Shown here: piece by piece, positions 44,654 to 53,832 of the stretch
How the letters are laid out: every line of letters begins with the position of its first letter
How positions within the stretch are numbered: the stretch's first letter is position 1
Source of the DNA: Candidatus Gastranaerophilales bacterium
GTDB taxonomy: Bacteria; Cyanobacteriota; Vampirovibrionia; Gastranaerophilales; Gastranaerophilaceae
Direction of reading: 5' to 3'
Assembly: GCA_900769645.1 (NCBI GenBank)
Contig: CAAGHI010000032.1
Span: forward strand, 45,589-109,588
DNA length: 64,000 nucleotides
Program-made: the position numbers and the translations under genes
The notes under the pieces: generated by a model
Database searches by the model: none
Told to the model about the DNA's origin: nothing
Seen by the model: the letters and a program-made list of their open reading frames with translations, nothing else

Positions 44654-45322
44654 TTAGTTTTCCAATTTTTCTATATATCTTACGATGTATGTGTTTTTAA
44701 GTTCATTAACTGCATTTGTACAGTGTTTTGAAAGTTCTCCATCAACACAAATACACATTGAGGCATCACGACCTTTTCCGCTTCTGTCGCAATGCAATGA
44801 GGCAATATTTACGTTGTCCTCTTGTATAAGTTTAGTAACCGTTGAGATTACCCCAGGTATATCGTCATAAACAAGCAATAGCGTGTTATATTTGCCGTTT
44901 AATTTGACAGAAAAGTTGTTTATATTTGTAATCTCAATTTCACCTGCGCCAATTGAATTTCCGGAAATTGTCATGTTCAAATCACCTTCAAAAATAAAAT
45001 CAACAGCATTTGGGTGACGATTAAAATCCTGTAAAAATTCAAATTTATAATCAATTTCTTTCGCTTCGGGAGTATCAAAGACATGCTTAATTCTTTCATC
45101 TGCGACTGAAAAACCTAAAATACCTGCAAGCAACCCTTTATCAGTTCCATGCCCTTTGCCTGTCAGGGCGTATGAGTTGTAGAGTTTAAAAGTTATCTTT
45201 TTAGGTTTAGTTTTGTAAATATTTTTTGCCAAAAGTCCTAATCTGACAGCGCCTGCCGTGTGAGAACTTGAAGGTCCTGCCATAATCGGTGAAATTATGT
45301 CTATGATTGATGCTTGGTGCAT
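44654..45322 (-). CDS. sdaAB: L-serine dehydratase, beta subunit
   Basis: 222 aa. SPIMAGPSSSHTAGAVRLG (N-terminal, 12-30) and GKGHGTDKGLLAGILG, then a C-terminal ACT domain (about 148-215, TLLLVYDDIPGVISTVTKLI). First gene of the pair; SD GAGGAG. Confidence 0.95.
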   Translation of the reverse strand: MHQASIIDIISPIMAGPSSSHTAGAVRLGLLAKNIYKTKPKKITFKLYNSYALTGKGHGTDKGLLAGILGFSVADERIKHVFDTPEAKEIDYKFEFLQDFNRHPNAVDFIFEGDLNMTISGNSIGAGEIEITNINNFSVKLNGKYNTLLLVYDDIPGVISTVTKLIQEDNVNIASLHCDRSGKGRDASMCICVDGELSKHCTNAVNELKNTYIVRYIEKLEN

Positions 45323-45465
45323 TTAAAATCTCCTCTGATTAGCAACATTATAGCATCTCATTAACTATTGTAAATAATTTCTGAAAAAATAGGCAATAAA
45401 TTTAGATTTTGTGTTTTTATATAAGTGTAGTGTAGGGAAATTTTAGTGTAGCCAAAAGGAGTAGT

Positions 45466-45606
45466 ATGTTTAGTCCTGAATTTATGAAATATTTGATTAA
45501 TTACCAAAAGTCAGAGTTTGCCCCAAGTAATACAAAAAAAGAGATTAAGTTTAAGGATCGTAAATCCGGCAAACTTGCTGAAATTTATGCGTTGGTTACA
45601 AAATAG
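45466..45606 (+). CDS. 46-residue small protein
   Basis: ATG 45466 with AAAAGGAG 7 nt upstream, 46 codons, stop TAG at 45604. Sequence begins MFSPEFMKYLINYQKSEF and is rich in Lys in its second half (TKKEIKFKDRKSGKLAEIY). No homology recognised. The strong RBS and coding-like composition make it plausible. It stands alone before a repeat-rich gap. Confidence 0.55.
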   Translation: MFSPEFMKYLINYQKSEFAPSNTKKEIKFKDRKSGKLAEIYALVTK

Positions 45607-45679
45607 TTTATTTAATTTTTTATGAGAATAAATTAATTAGATTCTAAATAGCAAGAAAATTTATCCTTTGTTACAATCT

Positions 45680-45712
45680 CAGGATAATTTTCTAAGCTTT
45701 CAGAATGACGAG
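45680..45712. repeat. CGTCATTCTGAAA-type repeat, copy 1
   Basis: The reverse complement begins CTCGTCATTCTGAAAGCTTA. An inverted relative is at 63843-63875 (CTCGTCATTCTGAAAAGCCA), about 26 of 33 bases matching. Confidence 0.55.
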
Positions 45713-45780
45713 AGCTGGAATAATTGCATAGTCATGAGCTCAAACTACATACGCATTTTTCTAAAACTGCACCGATACCC

Positions 45781-45970
45781 AAGTGGGCGGGTTGAGTGCA
45801 CACTTTATGAATGGTTATTTGAAAAAACTATGTCATAAGACCAAATGGGCTACGTGCGTCCATAGCCTTTAAAGTTATACCAATTTCTCAATGGGTGGGT
45901 TGAGCGGCACGCTTTGTAAACGGTTATTTGAAAAAACTATGTCATAAAACCTAATGGGCTACGTGCGTAG
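45781..45970. repeat. Two tandem 109-bp repeats
   Basis: The blocks GGTTATTTGAAAAAACTATG (45813 and 45922) and GGGCTACGTGCGT (45848 and 45957) recur with a 109-bp period. GGGCTACGTGCGTAGCAC and GGTTGAGCGGCACGC also occur in the leaders of the prepilin genes at 36700-36760 and 43557-43615, so the gap shares DNA with those cassettes. Confidence 0.75.
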
Positions 45971-45971
45971 C

Positions 45972-45997
45972 ACAAAAAAAACACCATTTCTTTTGGA
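45972..45997 (-). terminator. Hairpin with U-run, orphan
   Basis: On the reverse strand CGCCATTTC / GAAATGGTG followed by TTTTTTTT. A convincing intrinsic terminator, but no assigned gene lies upstream on that strand. Confidence 0.6.
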
Positions 45998-46240
45998 AAT
46001 GGCGTTGGAATTCTTTGAATAATTCCTCGTAATAGTGTGAAGTGTAGTGTGCAATAAAACGTTTTTCTTGATTCCTCGTTTTATGCTTTCCTCGTGTCAT
46101 ATATATAAACAATTTTTGATATATAAAATTGACATACCTTAGGCATATTTATAACATATTGTTACATAACTTAATATTCTGCTGACGAATTCAATAATTC
46201 TCTTAAATATTATAGTATTATAGGGGTAAGGAGATTTTTG

Positions 46241-47035
46241 ATGAAAATATTAGTTTCAAATGATGATGGAATAGCTTCAAACGGAATTAGATGCTTGGCT
46301 GAGGCACTTGCAGAAGAACATGAGGTTTATGTAATAGCACCTGATAGAGAGCGAAGTGCAGCCGGGCATTCTTTGACTATGCATACACCTTTGAGGGTAG
46401 AGGAAGTTGAAGCTTATCACGGGGTAAAACGAGCTTGGGTTACGACAGGAACTCCCGGCGATTGCGTAAAAATTGGTGTTAGTGCAATTTTGAGTGACAA
46501 AGAGCAACCTGATGTTGTTATTTCCGGAATTAACCATGGTCCAAACCTTGGAGCTGATATATTGTATTCAGGCACAGTTAGTTGTGCTATGGAAGGTGCT
46601 ATGCTTGGTATCCCGAGTATTGCAATTTCTTTGGCTTCTATGCATTATGAATATGAAAAATTTAAGTATTCAGCTAAGTTTGCCAATTTACTTTTACCAA
46701 AATTGAAGGAATTTACGTTCCCTAAGAAAAGTATTTTGAATGTAAATATTCCGGCGTTAGATGAAGAGGATATTGCGGGCGTTGCGATAACTGAGCTTGG
46801 GCGTAGAATGTTTACGGATAACTATGAAAAGCGTATTGACCCACGTGGAAAGGTTTATTACTGGCTTGCTGGAGAACTTATTAACGAGCCTGTAGGGTCA
46901 AACACTGATATTGCAGCAGTTAAAAATAACATGATTTCAATTACACCTGTAACTTACGAGATGACAAAGGAAGATGTTATGACAAATCTTGAAAACATCT
47001 TGTGCAAAGGCGACTCTTGCAACTGGTTTGCATAA
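46241..47035 (+). CDS. surE: 5'/3'-nucleotidase SurE
   Basis: Metal-dependent nucleoside monophosphatase. 264 aa from ATG 46241 (TTG 46238 adds one Met and sits in the spacer). MKILVSNDDGIASNGI (metal ligands D8/D9), ERSAAGHSLTMH, TPGDCVKIG, and ISGINHGPNLGADILYSGTV. TAAGGAG RBS. Confidence 0.96.
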   Translation: MKILVSNDDGIASNGIRCLAEALAEEHEVYVIAPDRERSAAGHSLTMHTPLRVEEVEAYHGVKRAWVTTGTPGDCVKIGVSAILSDKEQPDVVISGINHGPNLGADILYSGTVSCAMEGAMLGIPSIAISLASMHYEYEKFKYSAKFANLLLPKLKEFTFPKKSILNVNIPALDEEDIAGVAITELGRRMFTDNYEKRIDPRGKVYYWLAGELINEPVGSNTDIAAVKNNMISITPVTYEMTKEDVMTNLENILCKGDSCNWFA

Positions 47036-47038
47036 TGA

Positions 47039-47653
47039 TTAAAATGATTTAATTGCAAAATAAATTAAGACAATAGGAATTCCAATTAATAGCAAAATGC
47101 TAAGTATAAATAGAAAACCATAAAATATTACAGGTATAAAAGGGAGCAACAAATCTAGCCAAAAAAATCTTGTTAATTTGTCCCACCTTTTAATATCTTT
47201 ATCAAACTCAATACTTTCTTCAACATCTTTAATAGCAGAATTAATACTTTCAACAAGATGAGCATCACTTGTATTTTCTAATGCAAATTTTAGGTCTTTT
47301 AATGCTCCATCTTTATCATTATTTTGCCTTTTAAAACTAGCTAGGTTAATAATATATTTTAAATCTCTTTTACTTGCTTCTTTATAGCATTTTAGCACCT
47401 TAGATTTATTTTCTAATATTTCATAGCACAAAGCCATATAATAAAAAAGTTCAGCCTTATCAACATATAAAGGATTTCTTAATGCCTTTTTTATAGCTGG
47501 CAAAAATTTTTTTATATCATTTTTTATTCTTTTTTTAGTTGCATTTATCTCTTTTTTATTGGCATTTGGCTCTGTCAGTTGAATATCGCATTCACAAATA
47601 ATTCCAAAATATTCCATTATTAATACAAGATTTAAGTGCTCTTCATTATACAT
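47039..47653 (-). CDS. TPR-like protein with C-terminal membrane anchor
   Basis: 204 aa. Helical repeats at about 30-145 (e.g. KAELFYYMALCYEILENKSKVLKCYKEA seen as paired helices AELFYYMALCYEIL and KVLKCYKEASK; NDKDGALKDLKFALEN). One or two hydrophobic segments at the C-terminus (about 165-203, DLLLPFIPVIFYGFLFIL and LLIGIPIVLIYFAI). Tail-anchored, role unknown. GGAG before ATG. Resembles the next gene in layout. Confidence 0.7.
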   Translation of the reverse strand: MYNEEHLNLVLIMEYFGIICECDIQLTEPNANKKEINATKKRIKNDIKKFLPAIKKALRNPLYVDKAELFYYMALCYEILENKSKVLKCYKEASKRDLKYIINLASFKRQNNDKDGALKDLKFALENTSDAHLVESINSAIKDVEESIEFDKDIKRWDKLTRFFWLDLLLPFIPVIFYGFLFILSILLLIGIPIVLIYFAIKSF

Positions 47654-47717
47654 AAACTACTCCATAATTTAATTTTGAACAAAGTTGATTTTTGTAACTT
47701 ACTTGCATGAATTTTAA

Positions 47718-48236
47718 TTATAAAAAAAATTTATAATACCCATAAGCAAGTAAAACAAGTAATGAAAAAATCCAAAAAATTATTTCAAAAAAGACTTTAC
47801 AAATCTCCTTAAATGTTTTACGTGGCGTATAATCTGGTAATGAATATCTTTGTAATAACAACCTTGCCTCTTGTAGCTTGGAAGGATCAGTCAAGAGTTC
47901 CGTTGCTAATTGAAAATCATTCATTGCAGCTCTTTTATCTTTATAAATGCTAAGCTTTTGAAGCCCATGTTCAATTAAAAAACTTTTATCAAACTCAACC
48001 GCTATATCCAAGTATGCCAAGCCTCTTTGATTATCATTTTTATAGAAATAAATATCTGCAAGTTTAAAATAAGCTTGTGCCTTAGATTTATCATCGCCTT
48101 GTTCTGTCGATTTTTTAAGGAATTCAATATACTTTTTCAAAAACTCATTAAATGCTTTTTGTTCACTTGGTTTAATATGTTTTCTTAAACCTCGATATGC
48201 ATTATAAATGCATACTATAATCATATAAATTCGCAC
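47718..48236 (-). CDS. TPR-like tail-anchored protein, probably frameshifted N-terminus
   Basis: 172 aa from ATG 48236. TPR-type helices (AQAYFKLADIYFYKNDNQRG, LAYLDIAVEFD) and a C-terminal membrane helix (about 150-170). The start has no RBS. ATG at 48300, 3 nt after the SPOR gene stop with GGAG upstream, opens MKNRAEYRKDIVRYSKIIET and stops near 48205 just where the two frames overlap. One base change at GCATTTATAATGCAT would fuse them. So the real gene may run 47718-48300 with a frameshift. Confidence 0.55.
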   Translation of the reverse strand: MRIYMIIVCIYNAYRGLRKHIKPSEQKAFNEFLKKYIEFLKKSTEQGDDKSKAQAYFKLADIYFYKNDNQRGLAYLDIAVEFDKSFLIEHGLQKLSIYKDKRAAMNDFQLATELLTDPSKLQEARLLLQRYSLPDYTPRKTFKEICKVFFEIIFWIFSLLVLLAYGYYKFFL

Positions 48237-48302
48237 TTGGTGTTTCTATTATTTTTGAATATCTAACAATATCTTTCCTGTATTCAGCTCTATTTTTCAT
48301 GC

Positions 48303-48977
48303 TTACTCCATAATTATTCTTGCAGGATAATTATTTCGAAGTAGTTCATTTGCAACGCTTTGAGCTTTTTCACGAGTTGTATAAGAGCCGATTTGAATTG
48401 TGTATGCTCCACCAATACTCTTAACATAAGGAGAAATATTCATGCCTGATTCTGCAATAATTCCTTTTGCAACTTCTGCTTGATCACGTGTTGAGTAGTA
48501 GCCAACAACAACTTTTACCGGAGCAGATTGAGTTGTTACAGCCTTTGGAGCAGGTGATGAAGTTACAACCGGTTTTGGATTTGCTGTTTTGTCAGGAAGA
48601 GTCACAGGCTCATCTTGCGTTGTAGCATTAGAATTAACCGCAACTTTTTTGTGGTCCGGCAAAACGACTTTTTCATCAAGTTCAGATGCAAATGTATCAT
48701 CTTGCGCTCTTTTGCCTTCGTCCTCTTGTTGAAGAAGTTTTAATCTGTCATCTACATTTGTTTTATCCACAACATCTTCTGTTGCCGTTGCATTTTCGTC
48801 ATCACCAATCGCAACATCGATTTCTGGAGAAAGCTGTTTGGCAATCCCTAAAAACAACAATAGCAATATGAAAAATGCTGATACAAAAATAATCATGCCT
48901 TCATTTGGCTTTTTGGTAACTTTTTTTTGATATTCTTTATAACTGATATGAGAAGGTCGTTTTAAATCTTCTTCCAT
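48303..48977 (-). CDS. SPOR-domain membrane protein
   Basis: 224 aa. Cytosolic N-terminus, one membrane helix (about 28-46, GMIIFVSAFFILLLLFLGIA), a long acidic/Pro-rich linker, and a C-terminal SPOR domain (about 150-222, KVVVGYYSTRDQAEVAKGII, then YTIQIGSYTTREKAQSVANE). SPOR domains bind denuded septal peptidoglycan, so a role in division or envelope is likely. 1 nt after the DUF366 gene. Confidence 0.85.
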   Translation of the reverse strand: MEEDLKRPSHISYKEYQKKVTKKPNEGMIIFVSAFFILLLLFLGIAKQLSPEIDVAIGDDENATATEDVVDKTNVDDRLKLLQQEDEGKRAQDDTFASELDEKVVLPDHKKVAVNSNATTQDEPVTLPDKTANPKPVVTSSPAPKAVTTQSAPVKVVVGYYSTRDQAEVAKGIIAESGMNISPYVKSIGGAYTIQIGSYTTREKAQSVANELLRNNYPARIIME

Positions 48978-49532
48978 TTATACACCTCTAACTTTTGTTG
49001 ATGCTAATACTATATCGTCGATTTCTTCTGAGTAATTTTTCAAGATTTCTTGTGCTAACTCTCTGATATCGTTAATTTTAAGCTCGCTTGTCAAACCGCT
49101 TGCCTTTACCGGCGCTCCCGTTGAATCAATATTTATACCAGTGTGGATAAGTATTGAATTTACAGATTTTGTAGCAATCGAAACGGTCAATTTTTTGCCT
49201 TCAAAGAATAAATCGTCACCATTTCTGGTAATTTTAAACCCTCGTTTTTCAAGAGCTTCTTTGATTACACAAATTAATAAACGTTGCCTGAAAACACCTT
49301 CTACCAAACCAATATTGAACTGTTCAGAAATAAAACTAAGCATTGACTTGCTGTAAATCGGTTCGTTGTTAATAACGTCCTCAATATCAACCATTTCAGT
49401 CAATTTAACTTCGCATTCACCAATAAACGCAACCATTGCATCACCTTGCATTTTGAAGTTTTTATAAATCCAATGTGGAGCAAGTTGCCAGCCTTCATAT
49501 TTAATTTCTTTATCTATAAGTTGAGTTTTCAA
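48978..49532 (-). CDS. DUF366 family protein
   Basis: 184 aa. N-terminal IDKEIKYEGWQLAPHWIYKN and GDAMVAFIGECEVKLTEMVD match the DUF366 pattern as I remember it. The conserved charged residues suggest an enzyme. Its start overlaps the queC stop by 4 nt. This coupling suggests a role linked to 7-deazaguanine/queuosine metabolism. Confidence 0.75.
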   Translation of the reverse strand: MKTQLIDKEIKYEGWQLAPHWIYKNFKMQGDAMVAFIGECEVKLTEMVDIEDVINNEPIYSKSMLSFISEQFNIGLVEGVFRQRLLICVIKEALEKRGFKITRNGDDLFFEGKKLTVSIATKSVNSILIHTGINIDSTGAPVKASGLTSELKINDIRELAQEILKNYSEEIDDIVLASTKVRGV

Positions 49533-50188
49533 AACAATTCCTTTATGTAGTGGGTGTCACCGTTTGCAATTAGAGCATTTTTTAATCTTGTACAAGATTC
49601 GCATTTTCCACAATGTTTTTCGCCGTTTGAATAACAACTTCTGACAAATTCGAGTGGGATATTGTGCTCAATTGCTTGTTTTACTATATCATTTTTGTCA
49701 TAATTTATCAAGGGGGCAACAACTTTTGGGTGTTTTTGAGTAGAAAATTCAAATTCTGCATTAACACTGTCGATAAATTCTTGCGTGTTATCCGGAAAAG
49801 TTTGCCCTTCTTCCTTGTTTGCACCAATAATTATATAATCATAGTCGTTGCCGTCAGCAAAACTTCCTGCAATGTTTAAAAACAAACCGTTTCTGTTTGG
49901 CACCCAAACGCTTTTTGCTGAGTCTTCTGGATTATCAATGCCTTCCGGCAACTCTTTATCTTCTACAAGAGCTGTGTGCGTAACGTTTTTCAGCCAATCC
50001 AATTTTATAACTTTTTGCTCAATTTTATAGTAATCACAAATGTTTTTTGATGTTGAGATCTCTTGTTCAAGTGCTTTTTGCCCATAATCGAATGTCAAAG
50101 CCAAAGATATTCCGTATTTTTGCATTCCGAGACCAAGACTAACGAGAGAATCCAATCCGCCCGAAAGAAGTATAATACCATTACTCAT
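49529..50188 (-). CDS. queC: 7-cyano-7-deazaguanine synthase
   Basis: Converts 7-carboxy-7-deazaguanine to preQ0, using ATP and ammonia. 219 aa from MSNGIILLSGG at 50188. PP-loop LLSGGLDSLVSL near the N-terminus, VWVPNRNGLFLNIAG, and a zinc site of four Cys in CYSNGEKHCGKCESC. No queD/queE here. It overlaps the upstream HEAT-repeat gene by 8 nt. Confidence 0.95.
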   Translation of the reverse strand: MSNGIILLSGGLDSLVSLGLGMQKYGISLALTFDYGQKALEQEISTSKNICDYYKIEQKVIKLDWLKNVTHTALVEDKELPEGIDNPEDSAKSVWVPNRNGLFLNIAGSFADGNDYDYIIIGANKEEGQTFPDNTQEFIDSVNAEFEFSTQKHPKVVAPLINYDKNDIVKQAIEHNIPLEFVRSCYSNGEKHCGKCESCTRLKNALIANGDTHYIKELF

Positions 50189-51122
50189 CGTTGTCCTCAT
50201 ATTCTGAAATCATTGAAACAGCTTCCATTTTCAAATCGTCTGAAAAGTTTTGACCATTTGCGACTTCATCTAAAATCTCACGTCCGATAAGATTATATAG
50301 CGCAATCATTGCATTTTTCTTAACTTCTTCATCTTCGTCCTCTAAAAGACAAGTGCGAATAGTATCGACAGCTTGTGGGTTTTCACTATCCATGATTGCC
50401 TCAATTGCGTTAATTCTGATTTGTGGAGACTCATCAACCAACGAATTTTTCAATGCATTAAAAACACGTTCATTGTCATCTAACCTTAGTTTTCCAAGAG
50501 CCTCAATAATTCTTTCTTTCAAAAATGTGAATTTATTCCAAATTCCTTTTTGAGCTTCCAAAATACTGACCAACGGGTCTACTGCTCTTAAATCCCCCAG
50601 CATACCAAGAGCAGATGCGGCAGTTTCTCTAAGATAAACAGATTTTTCATCTTCATCTTTTACAACTTCAATAAGCGGAGCAACAGCATATCTATCACCA
50701 ATTCTGCCAAGTGCGTCAGCGCAAGAAAGCCTTACCTTGTAGTTTTCGTCCTTGTTGTTTAGGCAATATAAAAGTGCGGTGACGGCTGATGTGTCTTTGA
50801 GATTTGCAATTGCTTTCGCGCACAATGAGCGAACATTTATAAATATATCTTTTTTCTCAGAGTCAATGTTTTTCATTAAGAGCAAGTCTAAAAGAGGATC
50901 AAGCACTGCCTTATCACGAATTCTATCCTCACATTGAATAGTCGCCATAAGGATTTCAGGGTTCTTAGAGTTTACTAAAATGTAATTGTAGATTTTGACA
51001 AGATTATCTTTTTCATAAACTTCATCAAGTGCTTGAATTTTTTGTATAACAATATTTGGGTCAGTACCATCGTTCAACCCGCAATTTTTAGCTATTAAAT
51101 CTAAATCAAGTTCTTTACCCAC
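50181..51122 (-). CDS. HEAT-repeat protein
   Basis: About 313 aa from GTG 51122 (GATGGGG upstream); a TTG at 51146 would be only 4 nt after the -10-like TATAGT. Repeats of about 31 residues (e.g. VRLSCADALGRIGDRYAVAP, LRETAASALGMLGDLRAVDP, IRINAIEAIMDSENPQAVDT) as in PBS-lyase HEAT or phycobilisome-lyase-like proteins. A scaffold; partner unknown. Confidence 0.82.
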   Translation of the reverse strand: MGKELDLDLIAKNCGLNDGTDPNIVIQKIQALDEVYEKDNLVKIYNYILVNSKNPEILMATIQCEDRIRDKAVLDPLLDLLLMKNIDSEKKDIFINVRSLCAKAIANLKDTSAVTALLYCLNNKDENYKVRLSCADALGRIGDRYAVAPLIEVVKDEDEKSVYLRETAASALGMLGDLRAVDPLVSILEAQKGIWNKFTFLKERIIEALGKLRLDDNERVFNALKNSLVDESPQIRINAIEAIMDSENPQAVDTIRTCLLEDEDEEVKKNAMIALYNLIGREILDEVANGQNFSDDLKMEAVSMISEYEDNDE

Positions 51123-51192
51123 GTATTTACCCCATCTACACCCCAAATATACTATAAAACTTGATTTTTTTCAAGATATTTTGATAAAATTT

Positions 51193-52731
51193 CTATTTGT
51201 CAATTGCAAGCAAACGTTTATTTTCTTGGATTAAAAACTTTTTTTTAGGTTGAAGCTTGATAAAGTCCCAAGGTAAAGGATTTTCAAGATCATAATTTGC
51301 AGTTGCGTAATACCCAGCATCAATACCCAGTTTTTTTGCAGCAGCCTTGAAGGCTCCAAGTTTTCCACCCTGCTTGTAAACTTCTAAGACAAAATCACCA
51401 ATTTTTTCGTCACCTCTAGACAAAACAGCTTGCCAAAAATCCCATTTAATACTTGAAATATGAGCCGTAACACCAACCTTATGCAACTCTTTTTGCAAAT
51501 ATGCACTTTTCTTTTCCAAAGACTTTGTGCTTTCTCGCCCACACCACTGGAAAGGCGTATGTGGCTTTGGAACAAAACTTGAAAAGCCGAACGAAATATC
51601 AAACCCTTTATTTTCTTTTTTAATCCGTCTTGCAAGCTCAATTGTTGCCTCAATATCCTCTTGAGTTTCAGTTGGAATTCCTATCATTCCATAGAATTTA
51701 AAACCCTTTAAGCCACTTTCTCTAGCAATTTTAACCGCATTGAAAATCTGATCTTCTGTCAAATTTTTGTTGATAACTCTTCTCAAACGTTCACTTCCTG
51801 CCTCAATTGCAAGAGTACAATTCTTTTGTCCTGCGGCTTTCAGAGTTTTTATAACATCTGGCGTAATCGCATCAACTCTGAGCGATGACACACTCATTTC
51901 AATGTTTCTGCCACTTTGAATTTTTTCATAAATGTAATCACAAATATCCAAAAATCTTGGGTGAGCACTGATTTGCGCTCCCAAAAGTGCGATTTTGTCA
52001 GTGTGTTCAAGTCCCAAATCAATAGTTTTTATCAATGTTTCATAAGGAATACAACGCAAAGGCAAATTCAAGTATGACGCAAGACAGAAACCACAACGGT
52101 TTGCGCACCCTCTAGCCATTTCTATAACAAATGTATTTGGAAAGAACGCTTCTTCACTCAAAATAGGCGTATAAATACATTCTGAAATCTTTTTGACGAT
52201 TTTCTTTACATCTTTCGGATATTTAGGAACATAAACACCCTCAAGCTCCGACAACAATTTTAAAATTTCATCTTTTGCCTTACCTTTGTTAGCTTTGCAG
52301 AGTCGAACAGCTTCTAAATTAACATCTTCACCATCACCTATAATAAAAAAATCGAAAATTTGTTTATATGGTTCGGGGTTTGCAGTAACAACAGGTCCAC
52401 CGGCAAAAATAAATGGGAAATCGTCATTTCTTTCATCTGATTTTAGTGGAATTCCATATTTTTCAAGCATTGAAAATATTTCTAAAAAATCAAGATCAAA
52501 AGAAAATGAAAAACCAATCATGTCAGCATTTACAGGGCTGAAAGACAGATCTGTTGAGTCAGAATAAATTCGCTCCGCTAATATGTCTTCCGCTTCATCT
52601 AGTTGTTTGAATAGCCATAAGTACCCAAGTGACGCCATTGCAAACGAATAAATCGCCGGATATGCCATGACAACAGTAAAATCCGAGTTGTTCAAAGATG
52701 GTTTATAAAGCAGAGTTTCAGTTCTCGTCAT
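51193..52731 (-). CDS. Radical SAM protein, B12-binding-domain type
   Basis: 512 aa. N-terminal cobalamin-binding-like fold with GGPVVTANPEP, then radical SAM CxxxCxxC at C209, C213, C216 (RGCANRCGFCLAS), and AIEAGSERLRRVINK, FKFYGMIGIPTET. This group (TIGR03960/YgiQ-like) is uncharacterised; tRNA or small-molecule modification is likely. Overlaps the AI-2E gene by 14 bp. Confidence 0.85.
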   Translation of the reverse strand: MTRTETLLYKPSLNNSDFTVVMAYPAIYSFAMASLGYLWLFKQLDEAEDILAERIYSDSTDLSFSPVNADMIGFSFSFDLDFLEIFSMLEKYGIPLKSDERNDDFPFIFAGGPVVTANPEPYKQIFDFFIIGDGEDVNLEAVRLCKANKGKAKDEILKLLSELEGVYVPKYPKDVKKIVKKISECIYTPILSEEAFFPNTFVIEMARGCANRCGFCLASYLNLPLRCIPYETLIKTIDLGLEHTDKIALLGAQISAHPRFLDICDYIYEKIQSGRNIEMSVSSLRVDAITPDVIKTLKAAGQKNCTLAIEAGSERLRRVINKNLTEDQIFNAVKIARESGLKGFKFYGMIGIPTETQEDIEATIELARRIKKENKGFDISFGFSSFVPKPHTPFQWCGRESTKSLEKKSAYLQKELHKVGVTAHISSIKWDFWQAVLSRGDEKIGDFVLEVYKQGGKLGAFKAAAKKLGIDAGYYATANYDLENPLPWDFIKLQPKKKFLIQENKRLLAIDK

Positions 52732-53767
52732 CTTGTTCTTTGACCTTTAAATTAATTGGTGTCAAATACAATTCGTCAATCAACACACACACTGTCGCAG
52801 CAATTGCAGGAGATAGAATTACTCCCCAAAATCCTAAGAATTGTTCTGCTAAAAACAGTGCTAAAAATACCATTAATGGGTGTAATTCCATTAATTTGCC
52901 AAACAAAACCGGTCTAACAACGTAATTTGAAAGTTGTTGTACAGCCAAAAATCCAACTATAATAAGAACGACTTTTACAAGTCCGGCAGGGTATGCAACC
53001 AAAATAATTAATCCGAGTGCAATTGTCGGCCCCAAAATCGGCACAATATCTAACAGACCTGAGATTAGACCTAAAAGAGTCGCATACTCAACACCAAAGA
53101 TTGCAAGAACAATTGCAACCATTATACCAACGGCAACCATAGATAAAATTTGGGCACGAACATATCCGCCGACTTTGTTGCTTATGTTTGTCAAAATTTC
53201 ATTAGCTTTGTCCTTCAAATCAGGAGGGAAAAAGTCTAAGAATTTTTGTTTCAAATACGCTTTATCAACAAGAATATAATAAACAATCATTGTCAAAGCA
53301 ACTGATACCATAATAAGTTGAAATATTGTAACTGTAATATTCCAAGACTGGTTCACAACCCCTTGTGCTAGCGTTGGAGAATTCCCGAGAAGTGTATCTG
53401 TATCAATAAAATCCGGTAACTTGTGTCCCATAAACTCTGCATTCAAAAAGAAGTTTGAAAAATCCGCAACTTTGTCAGGAAGCGTAATTAAAAATGTTTT
53501 AATTTCTTTATACGCAACAAACACAATTGGGATAAAAAGTGCGATAATTCCTGCTATTGTTCCGAATAACACTGCAGAAGAAGCCAGAGTTCTATTTTTC
53601 AATTTCACCATAAGCTTGCTAACATAAGGATTTAGCGCACAAGCAATTACATAAGCACCGAAAAATAATAATAAAATTCCAATTATTTTTGGAAGCATAA
53701 GCAATAACACAATTACAAGTATTGTGAAAATTATATTTTTTGTTGTCCAAAATCGCTTTTTAAACAT
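52718..53767 (-). CDS. AI-2E family transporter (PerM-type)
   Basis: 349 aa, about 7-8 helices. Contains VGGYVRAQILSMVAVGIMVA and the conserved LDIVPILGPTIALG, and LAEQFLGFWGVILSPAIAA. The family includes TqsA exporters and Na+/H+ antiporter-like members. Substrate unknown. Starts with AAAGGAAT SD. Confidence 0.9.
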   Translation of the reverse strand: MFKKRFWTTKNIIFTILVIVLLLMLPKIIGILLLFFGAYVIACALNPYVSKLMVKLKNRTLASSAVLFGTIAGIIALFIPIVFVAYKEIKTFLITLPDKVADFSNFFLNAEFMGHKLPDFIDTDTLLGNSPTLAQGVVNQSWNITVTIFQLIMVSVALTMIVYYILVDKAYLKQKFLDFFPPDLKDKANEILTNISNKVGGYVRAQILSMVAVGIMVAIVLAIFGVEYATLLGLISGLLDIVPILGPTIALGLIILVAYPAGLVKVVLIIVGFLAVQQLSNYVVRPVLFGKLMELHPLMVFLALFLAEQFLGFWGVILSPAIAATVCVLIDELYLTPINLKVKEQDDEN

Positions 53768-53832
53768 TTTTTATTCCTTTAAATCAATTATATTCATTTA
53801 TAAATCAATCCACAATCGTAAATCTGGCTAAG

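Larger units (their letters stand above)
45607..46240. other. Repeat-rich gap without recognised genes
   Basis: Contains a CGTCATTCTGAAA-type repeat (45680-45712), two 109-bp tandem units (45781-45970), a hairpin (45972-45997), and further right an AT-rich segment ending with the surE ribosome-binding site (TAAGGAG 46228-46234). A 49-codon frame on the reverse strand (45951-46100) lacks a RBS. No RNA gene is recognised. Confidence 0.6.

Noticed and set aside
45781..45970. Tandem repeats as a CRISPR array
   Set aside because: Only two 109-bp units that are alike along most of their length; no short repeat/spacer alternation and no cas genes.
45951..46100. 49-codon reverse ORF (MTRGKHKTRNQ...)
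   Set aside because: No RBS, and its last third is the terminator-like hairpin and the GGGCTACGTGCGTAG repeat.
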